This document shows positions 22,629 through 33,862 of a DNA stretch of 64,000 bases, one piece after another; position 1 is the first letter of the stretch; every line of letters begins with the position of its first letter. The stretch is taken from contig OV884056.1 in NCBI GenBank assembly GCA_930367215.1, positions 121,270,053-121,334,052 of the forward strand, read 5' to 3'. The notes under the pieces are model-generated. The model was given only the letters and a program-made list of their open reading frames with translations, did no database searches and had not been told where the DNA came from. The DNA is from Pollenia angustigena. Its lineage: Eukaryota; Arthropoda; Insecta; Diptera; Polleniidae. The position numbers and the translations under genes are program-made.

Positions 22629-23171
22629 ATTTAAATTGAATTGTTGAAATTAGCCATTAGCAACGAATACTTAATTTTTTAGCTGTATTTAAATATATGT
22701 AGTTCGCTTTGAGTCATAACTTTTTGCTTAAACTTTAAAATAAGAAAATTTTGCCTTGAACGAGAATTTTTAGTTCAAGCCATATTTTGTGGTGCTTTAG
22801 TAAATAATTCTTTCCGTGTATTTCCCCAAAAAATCCTAACTTTCTTTTTTTAAATCCCCAATGAAAACCCCAAACCCCAAATCAAATTTTTTGTCCCTTT
22901 TAGCAACGAGAAAACCCCTTATTTGGGGTCAAAACCCCAAAGCTGGCAGCCCTGATTGTTCCTGTAAAAAATAAATAAAGCAAGTCTTAAGCATAGTAAG
23001 AAGTAAACAAAATAAAAACCAGTACATGAACATGTTTTGACTTAAGACAAGAAGTTCTTAAACCATTTACTAAAATACTTGAGTATTTTTGTAAGTTTTA
23101 TTTCGTTTGTATGAAATTTTGCTTTCGTTTGATTTGATGTTATGATCAAATTATCAACATATCAATAGTTA
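22629..23171. other. No gene: a solo hAT-like end and A+T-rich DNA
   Basis: C-rich repeats of AACCCC at 22850-22940 lead into TGGCAGCCCTG (22944-22954), which resembles the terminal CAGGGCTGCCA of hAT-type MITEs. The partner end was not found. Confidence 0.4.
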
Positions 23172-23175
23172 TATA

Positions 23176-23519
23176 TGTTAACGCAAGAAACGTTGAATGC
23201 CCCTATTACAAAAATGTTTCACAATAATTAGATTGCTGACATAAACGCAGACAGGTAAATAAACTCTCAAGTAAGCAGTATTGCCCAAACAACAACAGCG
23301 CGTGTCAATAGAATTCCGAATAATCAACATTGCAAAATAACAACAGCGTGTCATTTTGATTACCATGCAAATAATATTTAGTTTTAAGTTATTGTATGAT
23401 TAAAAATAAAATTCTTAAGTTCAGTTCAAATTTAATAATGAATCAATAAAGTGGTTTCTTTTAAAAAGTGAATTAAAAAATTGTTTTTTTTTACAAAAAT
23501 AACTTCCAAAGTTATAATT
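23176..23519 (+). repeat. 5' LTR of element B
   Basis: Begins TGTTAAC and ends TATAATT. It carries AATAAA motifs near 23405-23410 and an initiator-like TTCAGTTC near 23419-23426. It matches the 3' LTR almost perfectly. Confidence 0.93.
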
Positions 23520-23531
23520 GGCGCCCAACGT
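23519..23531 (+). other. Primer-binding site of element B, tRNA-Lys type
   Basis: TGGCGCCCAACGT directly follows the LTR. From memory, 13 bases match the complement of fly tRNA-Lys(CUU), a different lysine isoacceptor from the one suggested for element A. Confidence 0.75.
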
Positions 23532-23555
23532 TAAAGGATCTCCATCTAAGTAAAC

Positions 23556-23690
23556 ACCCCATAGGCTGTAACAGAAGGAGACTCCAACAACAAAAACACC
23601 CCACAGGCTGTAAAACAAAAAAGCTTCATCTCAAAGACACCCTATAGGCTGCAGAAGAAGTTTTAAAAATCAACACCCCACAGGCTGTAA
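23556..23690 (+). repeat. Four short repeats in the leader of element B
   Basis: CCC(C/T)A(C/T)AGGCTG occurs four times (near 23564, 23600, 23637 and 23674), about 37 bases apart. The gypsy leader carries a tandem insulator at a comparable position. These could be protein-binding sites, but I do not recognise the factor. Confidence 0.65.
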
Positions 23691-23816
23691 TAAATATAAC
23701 CATCTGCCAAATAAGGACGTTTGGAGTGAGGAACTCAGTGTAGTACGGTAACCCCAGTATATTCAAGAAAAGGACAAACTACCTTCTACCAACTTCACAA
23801 GGATGATTGTAAGATT

Positions 23817-23828
23817 AGTCATGTAAGA
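23817..23828 (+). promoter_or_regulatory. Putative env splice donor of element B
   Basis: Reads AT|GTAAGA with the cut after 23822. It is conserved in element A at 3455-3463. Joined to the acceptor at 28775, the exon-final AT meets a G and forms a start codon in frame with env. A nearby alternative donor after 23808 would give the wrong phase. Confidence 0.6.
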
Positions 23829-24261
23829 TATTTTTATTTTTATTTTTATAAGAAGTGAAAAACTTAGAAAATAGAATTGAAAAATTTAAAAGTGAATTAC
23901 TTAAAGCTTTAAATGCAATAAAAATTTATTAATCAAAATATTTTTTTTTTAATTTAAAAAAAAAAAAAAGCAGTGAATTATTTGAGGCTCTTAAAGCAAT
24001 AAATATTTATTTCGGGAAATTCTAAACAAGTTAATTAAACACCTTTAACAAAAATTTAATTGTTCGAAAACTATAGATAAATTAATCAGAAAATCCTACA
24101 AAAATTATTTTACCTAATTAGAAAGTGAACGTTATTGATGAGAATTATTATTGTGATCCTTAGAGAACGATAGTGAAAAGAAAAACATAACTATAATAAA
24201 TAAAACTGGTGTGAAAATAGACATTTTTTCAATAGAAACAAAGATTTACTTTTAAGGAATC

Positions 24262-25620
24262 ATGTCAAATCCAAGCAATTTGATCAGGCCTGCAGTCCTT
24301 AACAACGCAAACCTTCCAAACGCGGTACCCATAGTTGAGGGAAATAGGGAAAATGAGGACGATAGAATAGCTAGAATCTGCGCACATCAGTGCGAATTGG
24401 CATTCAGGCGATTTTTAGATCCAAATATGAATATAGGTGGTGAAGACCAAGTGATAGAAGAAAGATTCAGGAACAATTTGACAGACTTGGACAAAGTCCC
24501 CGACGTTGTCCGGAGCTTAAGGGAGTTCTCCGGAAACCCTTCCGAGTTTAGTTCTTGGAAAAAGAGCGTGGACAGGATACTTACAATTTATGAAAACATG
24601 AAAGGAACGCCCAAATATTACGCCATTTTAACCACTATCAGAAACAAGATTGTGGGTAGCGCAGACGCTGCGCTAGAATCTTATAATACACCCCTAAACT
24701 GGGAAAGCATTACAAAATGTCTTGCGTTACATTACGCAGACAAAAGAGACCTTACAACATTGGAGTACCAAATGAGTACTCTAGTGCAAGGCAACAATAA
24801 GATTCAGGAATTTTACCAACAGGTATATTCTCACCTTTCCTTGATCATGAACAAATTATCCTGCATGGATATAGGAAGAGAGGCACTCGATTTACTGACA
24901 CAAACATATCGAGATAAAGCCTTAGACACCTTTATTAGAGGCCTTAGAGGAAATATGTCCTTACATCTAGGTATGAAAGAACCAAAAGACCTGCCACAGG
25001 CACTTCATCTGTGCTTAAAGATGGAAAATCAATTTGTGAGAACACAATTCGCAAACTCACATAACCATCCCAAACTTTCCAATAATAGGCAGAATAACCG
25101 TAGTAATTACAGTAATTACCAACAAGAATTTATTCCACAGTTGGCGCACATGCCACAACCTTACTCTCACCAAAGACCCTTTTATGTATCCACTCCGATT
25201 TACCATAAGAACAATTCCAATCAAATGCGCCCTCAAGGCTACATAAATCCAAATGTTCCTCCACCAAGACCAACCGAACCTAAACCTCAGTCAAGACCCG
25301 AACCAATGGACATAGACCAGTCAGTTAGAACCAGGGCCATTAATTATATGAATAGGCCTGCCCAAAATGATAGATTTTTTGGGAAAAGACCAAATGTACA
25401 ACAATCTGAACAAAGAAGACTTCCCCCAAAAGTCCAGAGAAACTTCCATATAGAAACTCAGCAAAATGAGGACTTAGACGGACAATATTACGAACAGCAA
25501 TTACTAAATTATGAAGATCAGGAAGGACTACCAACACTAGATGAATATTTACAAAACGAACCAGAACCTTCAAATCAAGTAGAAGTTAACGATTTCGTTG
25601 ACATCAATTTTTTAGACTAA
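24262..25620 (+). CDS. gag: Gag of gypsy-like element B
   Basis: An uninterrupted 452-residue frame from ATG at 24262. It would form the intracellular particle that packages element RNA. The capsid-like core (residues 70-265) includes DKVPDVVRSLREFSG and DKALDTFIRGLRG. A Pro/Asn/Gln-rich segment follows, then the MDIDQSVRTRAINYMNRP box and an acidic tail. There is no CCHC knuckle, as expected for this group. Its order of motifs matches element A gag. The gag end contains the frameshift heptamer at 25608-25614. The frame is intact, so a gag-only product from this copy is plausible. Confidence 0.93.
   Translation: MSNPSNLIRPAVLNNANLPNAVPIVEGNRENEDDRIARICAHQCELAFRRFLDPNMNIGGEDQVIEERFRNNLTDLDKVPDVVRSLREFSGNPSEFSSWKKSVDRILTIYENMKGTPKYYAILTTIRNKIVGSADAALESYNTPLNWESITKCLALHYADKRDLTTLEYQMSTLVQGNNKIQEFYQQVYSHLSLIMNKLSCMDIGREALDLLTQTYRDKALDTFIRGLRGNMSLHLGMKEPKDLPQALHLCLKMENQFVRTQFANSHNHPKLSNNRQNNRSNYSNYQQEFIPQLAHMPQPYSHQRPFYVSTPIYHKNNSNQMRPQGYINPNVPPPRPTEPKPQSRPEPMDIDQSVRTRAINYMNRPAQNDRFFGKRPNVQQSEQRRLPPKVQRNFHIETQQNEDLDGQYYEQQLLNYEDQEGLPTLDEYLQNEPEPSNQVEVNDFVDINFLD
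25608..25614 (+). promoter_or_regulatory. -1 frameshift heptamer T TTT TTA between gag and pol
   Basis: The gag codons AAT TTT TTA GAC TAA place TTTTTTA in the classical slippery phase, two codons before the stop. A -1 slip enters the protease frame exactly. The heptamer is the same class as that used by lentiviruses. The downstream stimulatory structure was not assessed. Confidence 0.78.
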
Positions 25621-28600
25621 CGAACTCGTCCTTGCCTTATATTGAATGCAGGACGAAAACCGGACAGATTTTAAATTTTTTAATTGACACTGGATCAAAC
25701 AAGAACTATATTCAGCCAGGTCTAGTACAGAATCCTGTACCAAATCAAGAACCATTCTTCGCCAACTCAGTAGGCGGACATACTAAAATTACTGAACACA
25801 CTTTTATAACTCTATTCGACGACCATACAAAAAAATTAAAGTTTTTCTTACTACCAACACTTAAGTCTTTTCATGGTATTTTAGGAAACGACAGCCTTAA
25901 AGAACTGTCGGCAGTAATTTATTCAGCAGGAAATTATATGGTAATTAACGGCAAATTAAAAATAAGAATAAAACAAAAAACATCTCATTCAGTGAACAAT
26001 ATAGACATTAGAACGGAACACTTGACTAAAGAACAGAACGACAACTTACAGGGAATCATTTTAGGAAACAGATCACTTTTTAGTGAACCAGATGAAAGCT
26101 TAACATATACTTCGGCTGTGGTGGCTGAAATTCATACAAAGACAGATGAACCAATATATTCTCGTTATTACCCATACCCTATGCATTTAAAAGAAGAGGT
26201 AGAAAAACAAATACAGGAGCTCTTGCAACAAGGGATTATTCGGCCTTCTAAATCGCCCTACAATTCCCCTATTTGGATAGTTCCAAAGAAAGCAGACGCA
26301 TCGGGACAAAAGAAATTTAGGATAGTAATTGACTACAGAAAACTAAATGAACAAACAACACCGGATCGATACCCAATTCCTGAAATAAATGACGTACTCC
26401 CGCAACTTGGTCAGAATAAGTTCTTTTCGGTATTAGACCTTAAAAGTGGTTTCCACCAAATACCACTCAAAGAAACAGACAGGCAAAAAACAGCGTTTTC
26501 GGTAAACAACGGCAAGTACGAGTTTACGCGACTCCCGTTCGGACTGAAAAACGCACCATCCATTCCAACGTACATTAGATGACATTTTGAGGGAGTATAT
26601 CGGAAAAATATGCTTCGTTTATATGGATGACATAATTATCTTCGCAGAAAACGAAAAGAAACACTATGAAAATTTAGATACTATATTTAAAACCTTAGAA
26701 CGTGCAAACATGAAAGTCCAATTGGACAAATGCGAATTTTTAAGGGAAGAAGTAGAATTTTTAGGTTTTATAATCTCAAACAAAGGAATAAAAACTAACC
26801 CAAAGAAAGTGGAAGCAATTTTAAACTTCCCAAGACCCAAAACACTCAAAGAGTTAAGATCATTTCTGGGAATTTCAAATTACTATAGGCGCTTTATCAG
26901 GGACTACGCCAAAATTGCTAAGCCCCTGACAATGCTCTTGAGAGGGGAGGCAGGACGTTCGTCTAAGCACACCTCCAAAAAAATACCAATAGATATGGGT
27001 CAGGACGCTATAGATGCCTTTAATAAACTGAGAACGGCATTAGCTTCCGAGGACGTGATGCTGGCGTACCCAAACTTCAATAAAGAATTTTGTCTAACGA
27101 CAGATGCCTCAAATTACGCTCTCGGAGCCGTCCTATCTCAGGACAATAGGCCAATTGTATTTCTGTCTAGAACTCTTAACAGAGCAGAGGAGCATTATGC
27201 TACCAATGAAAAAGAAATGCTCGCCATCGTATGGTCATTAAAGTCGCTTCGAAACTATTTATATGGGTCTCCAAAATTAAAAATTTACACCGATCACCTT
27301 CCACTAACATATGCCTTAAGTTGTAAAAATTCAAATTTCAAACTGGAAAGATGGAAAGCATTTCTTGAAGATTACAATTATGAGTTACAGTATAAACCAG
27401 GTAGTACAAATGTTGTCGCTGATGCTTTATCAAGACCTCCGCAGGAGGGCTCTCAAATAAATGCATTAACTGCCACTCAGCATAGCGACGAAAGCTCATC
27501 TCATCATCTTATACAATTTACAGACGCACCACTCAATGCTTTTAAAAATCAAATAATAATTTCTAACGAAGAAACACAATCAACCTACAGTTTTGAGAGT
27601 GTATTCCCCACTTACCATAGGCATACCATAAATGAACCCAGCATTACAGGAGATTCTCTCATTCAACTCCTAAAAAAATACTTGAATCCCTCCGTGACAA
27701 ATTGCATAAAAACTTCTGACGACATCTTGGGAAAATTGCAGGAGATATATAGAGATAATTTTACACAATATAGAGCAAAATATACTCGAACCATTGTAAA
27801 AGATCTAAAAAACGAAGAAGAACAGGAAAGTGAGATAATAAAAGAACATAATAGGGCACATAGAAATAGTATAGAAAATAAAACACAACTTATAACAAAA
27901 TTCTATTTTCCCCAAATGCATTCTAAGATAAAAAAGATCACTAAATTATGTAAAGTGTGTAGGGAGAATAAATACGATAGGCACCCTAATAAAATCACGC
28001 TACAAGAGACACCAATACCATCATATCCTGGTCAGATCATACACATAGACATTTTCATCACAGAGAAAAAAATAATATTAACTGCTATAGATAAATTTTC
28101 CAAATTTGCGCAAACAAGAATGCTAAGATCCCGAGCCATCGAAGATGTTAAAGAACCACTACGAGAACTTATACTTTCCTTTGGTATACCAGAAACAATA
28201 GTTATGGATAATGAAAAATCCTTCAATTCTACAGCTATCGTTTTTATGTTAGAAAATGAATATAAAATAAAGGTATTTAAGATCCCACCATATAGCAGTA
28301 GTGTGAATGGACAGATAGAAAGGTTTCATTATACGATCGCGGAGTTAATGCGTTGTCTAAAAGCAGAAAACTCACACAGAACATTTACAGAATTACTGCA
28401 GAGAGCTGCCTATGAATATAATAATTCCATACATTCAACAATAAAGAAAAAACCAATAGAAACATTTTTTTTAGGTAGAGTAAGTACCAATCCGCAAGAA
28501 ATAGAGAGGGTTAAATTAGATACTATTAAGAGACTTCAACAGAAGCAGGTAGAAGACATGAATTACCATAACAAGAAAAAAACAATACCCAAAACTTACG

Positions 28601-28752
28601 AATCTGGAGAAACCATTTATGTAAAAGAAAATAAAAGATTAGGAACGAAACTTAGTAAAACGTATAGAAAAGAAATAGTCGAAGAGAATAGGAACACTAC
28701 AATCTTAACTAAATCAGGAAAAATAATACACAAAAATAATATCAAAAGCTAA
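25614..28752 (+). pseudogene. pol: pol of element B: protease, RT, RNase H, integrase with one frame break
   Basis: In order: aspartic protease with LIDTGSNKN (about 25680-25705), RT fingers and palm (25900-26900) with catalytic YMDD at about 26620-26632, RNase H with LTTDAS and the DHLPLTYAL segment (27000-27450), and integrase (27700-28752). The integrase has an HHCC-like finger ending in KLCKVC, then HIDIF, VMDNEKSF and NGQIERFH, which hold the catalytic Asp, Asp and Glu. There is no ATG; translation would come from the -1 shift at 25608-25614. The only break is a two-base deficit near 26563-26566, a short distance before the catalytic box. It ends the first frame at about 26582 and moves the rest to another frame. 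Apart from this, the gene is full length, so the lesion looks recent. Confidence 0.92.
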
Positions 28753-28763
28753 GAAAAAAAAAC

Positions 28764-28776
28764 TTTAATTCTCAGG
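28764..28776 (+). promoter_or_regulatory. Putative env splice acceptor of element B
   Basis: A pyrimidine-rich TTTAATTCTCAG ends at 28775, 22 bases after the pol stop. The first exon base, G28776, supplies the third base of the start codon when joined to the donor at 23822. Confidence 0.6.
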
Positions 28777-30313
28777 ACATTTCTAACACTGGTTTCGGCC
28801 GACGTGAAAATTTTGGACTATTCTAATTCACAAATAGTAACATGGAACTCCGGACTAGCAAAATTGCAAACTGGTACATTTAAATTAATACACGTCATTG
28901 ACACAAATATATATCAAGACTTAATAAATAAACTGCAAGAAACACTAAACCATGATATTAGTTCTTCTCACTTTTTGCAACCCTTTTTAAATCATGAAGC
29001 TACAGAACTTCAATCATATCTGGACAGATTAAAACCAAGGTCAAAAAGATCCCTAGATTTTATAGGCTCCGCATGGAAGTGGATTGCAGGAAGCCCCGAT
29101 CATGAAGATTTCGAAATATTAACAAAAAAAAACAAACAAAGTATTAAGAAATAACAACAAACAAGCTATTATTAATAAAGTAACAGTAGAAAAAATTAAT
29201 GAATTAACTCATATAACAAACAGTATAATTGAAACATTTAATCATAAGAATAATTATAATAAAAGTGAAAATGTAAAAGAACAATTAATAACAATACTTA
29301 AGTATAAATTAGACAGTGTTAAAGAAGAATTAATTAACATTCAACACGCCATGCATTGGGCAAAAGTGGGTGTAGTTAATTCCTTCTTATTAACAGCTAA
29401 AGAAATTGATATCGTAAAACAAATAATAAATAAAGATTCCATACCTTTTATAAACTTGGAACAAGCATTTGAGTTTTCTGAAATAAAAATAGCATCTAAT
29501 CATGATTCTATTATCTATATATTAAGTATACCTACCACACATTTAAATTCATGTAACAAAATGCTAATAAGACCCATTAAGTTAGGAAAATATGTGAACA
29601 AAATAAAATATCAAAACATCCTAATATGCGATAATGTAATGTATGGTATGAAAAATGAATGCAAAGGTTATAATAATATTACAATATGCAATAGAAATAA
29701 TTTGGATGATATTGAAAGCGATATGTGTCTAGCGAACTTGATTAAAAGTAAAGTGGCAAAATGCAGCTTAATAGACAATCGAGGCATCCCCACCCTAGAA
29801 GAAATTGCGCCAGGAACAATTCTTCTGAACCAATTCAATGGAACAATTTTTATTGATACTGAACCGCAAAATCTTACCGGAACCTATGTGGTACAGTTCT
29901 TCAATACATCTGTGACAATAGCCAATAGAACTTATGATTTTTTTGAAACAACAAGATTGCAACCATTACCAGCTATCTTACAAACTAAGTATCTGCACCA
30001 GAATATAGAAGAAACTCTATCATTAGAAATGGTGAAAGAATTACGAGCAAATAACACTGAAATAATAGATCTGCTGGATGACAGAAACAAAAAGGGATTT
30101 ACAGTCAACCTAAGTCTCTCTCTAATATCGATAATATTCATGGTCATTTTGCTAGCCAAGACAAAGATATTTAAAAAAAGCGGTAAAACAGTAATCATTC
30201 CAACAACACTGGAGGCAATCCCATCGATACATACATCCATGCCAGAATTATCGGATACTAGGAAACCTGAAAAACCCAGCATAACAAGAATCTCCAATAT
30301 TCCATATTTTTGA
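28776..30313 (+). pseudogene. env: env of element B, retrovirus-like envelope glycoprotein with a frame break
   Basis: Errantivirus-type envelope, which in intact relatives is a membrane fusion glycoprotein. Visible features are a short hydrophobic N-terminus from the putative splice junction (signal-peptide-like), a furin-type site RSKR near 29042-29053, and directly after it the family box SAWKWIAGSPDHEDF. Several N-x-S/T sites are present. A C-terminal transmembrane segment lies near 30100-30160 (NLSLSLISIIFMVILLAK), followed by a basic cytoplasmic tail. The frame changes in the A-run 29124-29132, ending the first part at 29154. The second part stays open from there to TGA at 30311-30313 and lacks its own meaningful start. 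A one-base length change in the A-run is the simplest cause. No in-frame ATG precedes the conserved part, which supports splicing. Confidence 0.87.
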
Positions 30314-30331
30314 TCGACCGGGACGTTCGAA

Positions 30332-30345
30332 ATTAAAAGGGGAGG
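30332..30345 (+). other. Polypurine tract of element B
   Basis: AAAAGGGGAGG directly precedes the 3' LTR at 30346, the expected primer site for plus-strand synthesis. Confidence 0.85.
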
Positions 30346-30690
30346 TGTTAACGCAAGAAACGTTGAATGCCCCTATTACAAAAATGTTTCACAATAATTA
30401 GATTGCTGACATAAACGCAGACAGGTAAATAAACTCTCAAGTAAGCAGTATTGCCCAAACAACAACAGCGCGTGTCAATAGAATTCCGAATAATCAATAT
30501 TGCAAAATAACAACAGCGTGTCATTTTGATTACCATGCAAATAATATTTAGTTTTAAGTTATTGTATGATTAAAAATAAAATTCTTAAGTTCAGTTCAAA
30601 TTTAATAATGAATCAATAAAGTGGTTTCTTTTAAAAAGTGAATTAAAAAATTGTTTTTTTTTTACAAAAATAACTTCCAAAGTTATAATT
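30346..30690 (+). repeat. 3' LTR of element B
   Basis: 345 bp, identical to the 5' LTR except T at 30498 and one additional T in the terminal T-run. TATA follows at 30691-30694. Confidence 0.93.
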
Positions 30691-30694
30691 TATA

Positions 30695-31142
30695 TACCTA
30701 GATAGGTATGTACATATGTACATACATATGTATGTATATTCCATAAAACGAACTGCAAAATTAATGCTAAAAATAAAAACCAACAGAATTTCTGTAAAAT
30801 ATATAAAATATGTATGTATATACAAATACTGTGTTAAAACTATAAAATTCACCAAAAGAGACAAAATATAAATAGCGGTTAAACAAAGTTATGGTTTTTA
30901 TTTTAATACTCAGTAATAATCTGGATATAAGACAAATTAAAAAGCAATAACCATTGCTTACATTTATTGCTTATAATACCCACATGGTAAAATAAGAATC
31001 TTGCAAAATACTTACAGAACATTTTGGCTTTAAATTTCCTTCTTTAGCATTTTTTCAAACATAATTAAGCTTTATATTTTTTAAAAATCTGGTCACACTG
31101 ATTAGATGTGTTTAAAATTTAAAAAAAATTAAAATTTTATAT
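30695..31142. other. A+T-rich DNA without recognised genes
   Basis: Contains a TATG/CATA-type palindromic microsatellite near 30705-30735 and nothing else that I can support. Confidence 0.5.
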
Positions 31143-31892
31143 GTTTAGAGCAGGGATTTCCATTTCTTTGCACAATTGTGTACACCACTACTAACACACA
31201 TTTGTATGCTCTTCAATTCAGTCGTCGATGTGACTTCGACATGTGTTCATGTCTAGCGGATGCTACATTATTTTGTTTTAGCTTACACTCAAAAAATATT
31301 GTGCGGTCAAAAATGCTTTTGATAACATCCAATGCCTTGCGTGCAATTTTCAGACTTAAATGTAGAATAATGTAACATTTCATAAGTTTAAATGCAAAGC
31401 AAAGAACTTTGTAAATTGGTAATTATTTGAGATTTAAAAGAAATTTTTAATATTTCAGATAAAAATGCGTTAACCAAAATATTTTTTAGGAACAAATATT
31501 GTATTCTAAGTTGTGTGTGTTACGTTACATTAATTTGTAATTTTCAGAAACAAAAAGACGTATCATCAACGAAGGTATATTAGTATTAAGTGAAACAAAC
31601 ATTTAAAATATTAAATAATTAAATATTTGTGTTAAATTACCGGAAAAATAGAATATGTATATGTATATGTATATGATAATCACACGATTACTATGAAGCA
31701 TCATTAGATTTGCGTCGACATGGTAAAATTAGTTTGCTTTTCTGATGCAGCGCGCAGGCAGTACTGCATTTAACAATGTGGAGAATTTATATTATTATAG
31801 ATATTATGACATACCTATTATGTATTTAATGTTCTTCATTAAATTTAGCTATGAATCCTTCAGATGTTGCCATTTATTCTTGGATATTCTTA

Positions 31893-32543
31893 TGGTGTTT
31901 TCTTTTCTAAAAAATAATGATGCATTGTAGTTGTGTAATATATTTATTAGGTTACACGAAGCCTTAGAAAGTGATACATTTTTCTAAATTACAATAGAAC
32001 AAAACAATAGCTACGTTTTACACTCAACACTTATGTGCATTTAGCGTGTTAAATATTGAATGCAAAGTTTGTACTAAAAGCGATATTCACCACGCTTGTA
32101 GCAATTTTAAACATTACATTTTCTTACAATTCCAATAAGCGTTAACAGCACTGATTTTCAATAATTAAAGTCAGCTGTTGTTAAAAATTTTGCGACAAAA
32201 AAATATAATTATTTAATTAAAGTAAAACAAACGAAAAACAAAAAGTTTTTATATCCATCACAATATAACTAAAAATCACAATATAACGCAAATTGTCCGC
32301 AAACACAAGAAAAAAATACTTGCTTGCATAAAAAAGTACTTTACGCAGATGCAAAAAAGGGTATTCTCACACTCAGTTAAAACTGCGGGTAAGAAATGGA
32401 ACAAATTTGCCATTTATGGTTGCAACATGTTTAGAAAGGAAAACGACAACTTCTCACATTTTTGCATATATTTTTAGAATGGAACAAAAACTCGCACGAA
32501 TGGTAGCATATATGGAACATTATTGTCAGAAAAGAAAACACCA
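31893..32543. mobile_element. Complete MITE of the TGGTGTTTTCTTTTC family
   Basis: TGGTGTTTTCTTTTCT at 31893-31908 is inverted at 32528-32543. TTA on the left and ATA on the right is a near-match to the TTA duplication of the related element at 9124. No protein coding seen. Confidence 0.75.
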
Positions 32544-33031
32544 ATAGTGTTTGGGAGTGCAATGGGGTAAGCTGCAAAATTTCAAAATGTCTAACAGTCC
32601 TATGTGGAAGAAGGTGATAGTCACACTTATTATAGGTTTTATTTTACATTCGAATATGGATCCGGTTCTTATAATTTTACGGCACTTTGTTATTTTTTCT
32701 TATGCAATACTTAAAATTATTACTATAAATTATTATCTGATTACTAATTCCCCTAACACCGTAGTAATAGTTATAAAACAGATTACCTAGTTTTGTTGTT
32801 TAAAAATATTAATGTGTTCTTAAAAAAAAAAAAAAAAAATAAAAAACTCTGCTAATAATTAGTATTGTGGTTATTTTGTTGAACTATTTATGGTTTTTAA
32901 TCCAAATTTTTAATATTTTTAATTAGGCTTAAGTTCATCAAATTTAATTTTCATTAAATTATTTTTATGAAGAAAGGAATTTTACAACATGAAAATTAAT
33001 TAAAATTTACTGATAATTTTTCATTCTTGAC

Positions 33032-33120
33032 TCAATCTGGGCTCGAACCCAGGCGTTTTTACGGACAGGTTACCCTGACATGTTTCGATTGCAACCACTC
33101 AATCTCCTCAGAGGGCTTGC
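33032..33120 (-). other. tRNA-like head of the SINE-like repeat (minus copy)
   Basis: Read on minus, an A-box-like TTGAGTGGTTGC is followed by a B box GGTTCGAGCCC with a paired T-arm (CTGGG with CCCAG). The spacing is long, like a class II (Ser/Leu) tRNA with a variable arm. The acceptor stem is not convincing. Confidence 0.5.
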
Positions 33121-33770
33121 CGTTTAACACTCGCAGCCATCGACGACTGCTGACGTCATTAGTCAAACATCAATCCTTAAACCAAATTGTATTTAACCTT
33201 TGGTAGATCGAAATTTGCTTTGAATGATTATCTATTTTAATTTATTTTACATGTTCTTCCTTTACTTCTGTTTCTTCGCACTTTTGTCAGATTGAGTCAA
33301 GAATGAAAAATTATCAGTAAATTTTAATTAATTTTCATGTTGTAAAATTCCTTTCTTCATAAAAATAATTTAATGAAAATTAAATTTGATGAACTTAAGC
33401 CTAATTAAAAATATTAAAAATTTGGATTAAAAACCATAAATAGTTCAACAAAATAACCACAATACTAATTATTGTTAAAGCTAAGGCACGAGCTCTATGT
33501 TTGCATTTGTCCTTCAAGTTGTGCTGAAAAGGTCAGCAAGAAAAAGAAAGACAGAAAAATAAAAAAACAAAACAAAATATGTACTTTGAACTTCAAGAAG
33601 AATTCTTGACAAAAGTGCGAAGAAACAGAAGTAAAGGAAGAACATGTAAAATAAATTAAAATAGATAATCATTTAAAGCAAATTTCGATCTACCAAAGGT
33701 TAAATACAATTTGGTTTAAGGATTGATGTTTGACTAATGACGTCAGCAGTCGTCGATGGCTGCGAGTGTT

Positions 33771-33862
33771 AAACGGCAAGCCCTCTGAGGAGATTGAGTG
33801 GTTGCAATCGAAACATGTCAGGGTAACCTGTCCGTAAAAACGCCTGGGTTCGAGCCCAGATT
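33771..33862 (+). other. tRNA-like head of the SINE-like repeat (plus copy)
   Basis: Near-identical inverse of 33032-33120, with the same A and B boxes. It is followed directly by the A block ending at 34005, giving a tRNA-like head plus body arrangement typical of a SINE. Confidence 0.5.

Larger units (their letters stand above)
23176..30690 (+). mobile_element. Gypsy-like LTR retrotransposon B, full length, errantivirus type
   Basis: The 7.5-kb element has LTRs at 23176-23519 and 30346-30690 and TATA on both sides (23172-23175 and 30691-30694). Its internal order is primer site, leader, gag, pol, env and a polypurine tract. TATA-type 4-bp duplications at TATA-rich targets are typical of errantiviruses. 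The LTRs differ by one substitution (23328 versus 30498) and one T in a T-run, so the insertion is young. Even so, pol and env each carry a frame break, so this copy should not make a complete particle by itself. Confidence 0.95.
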
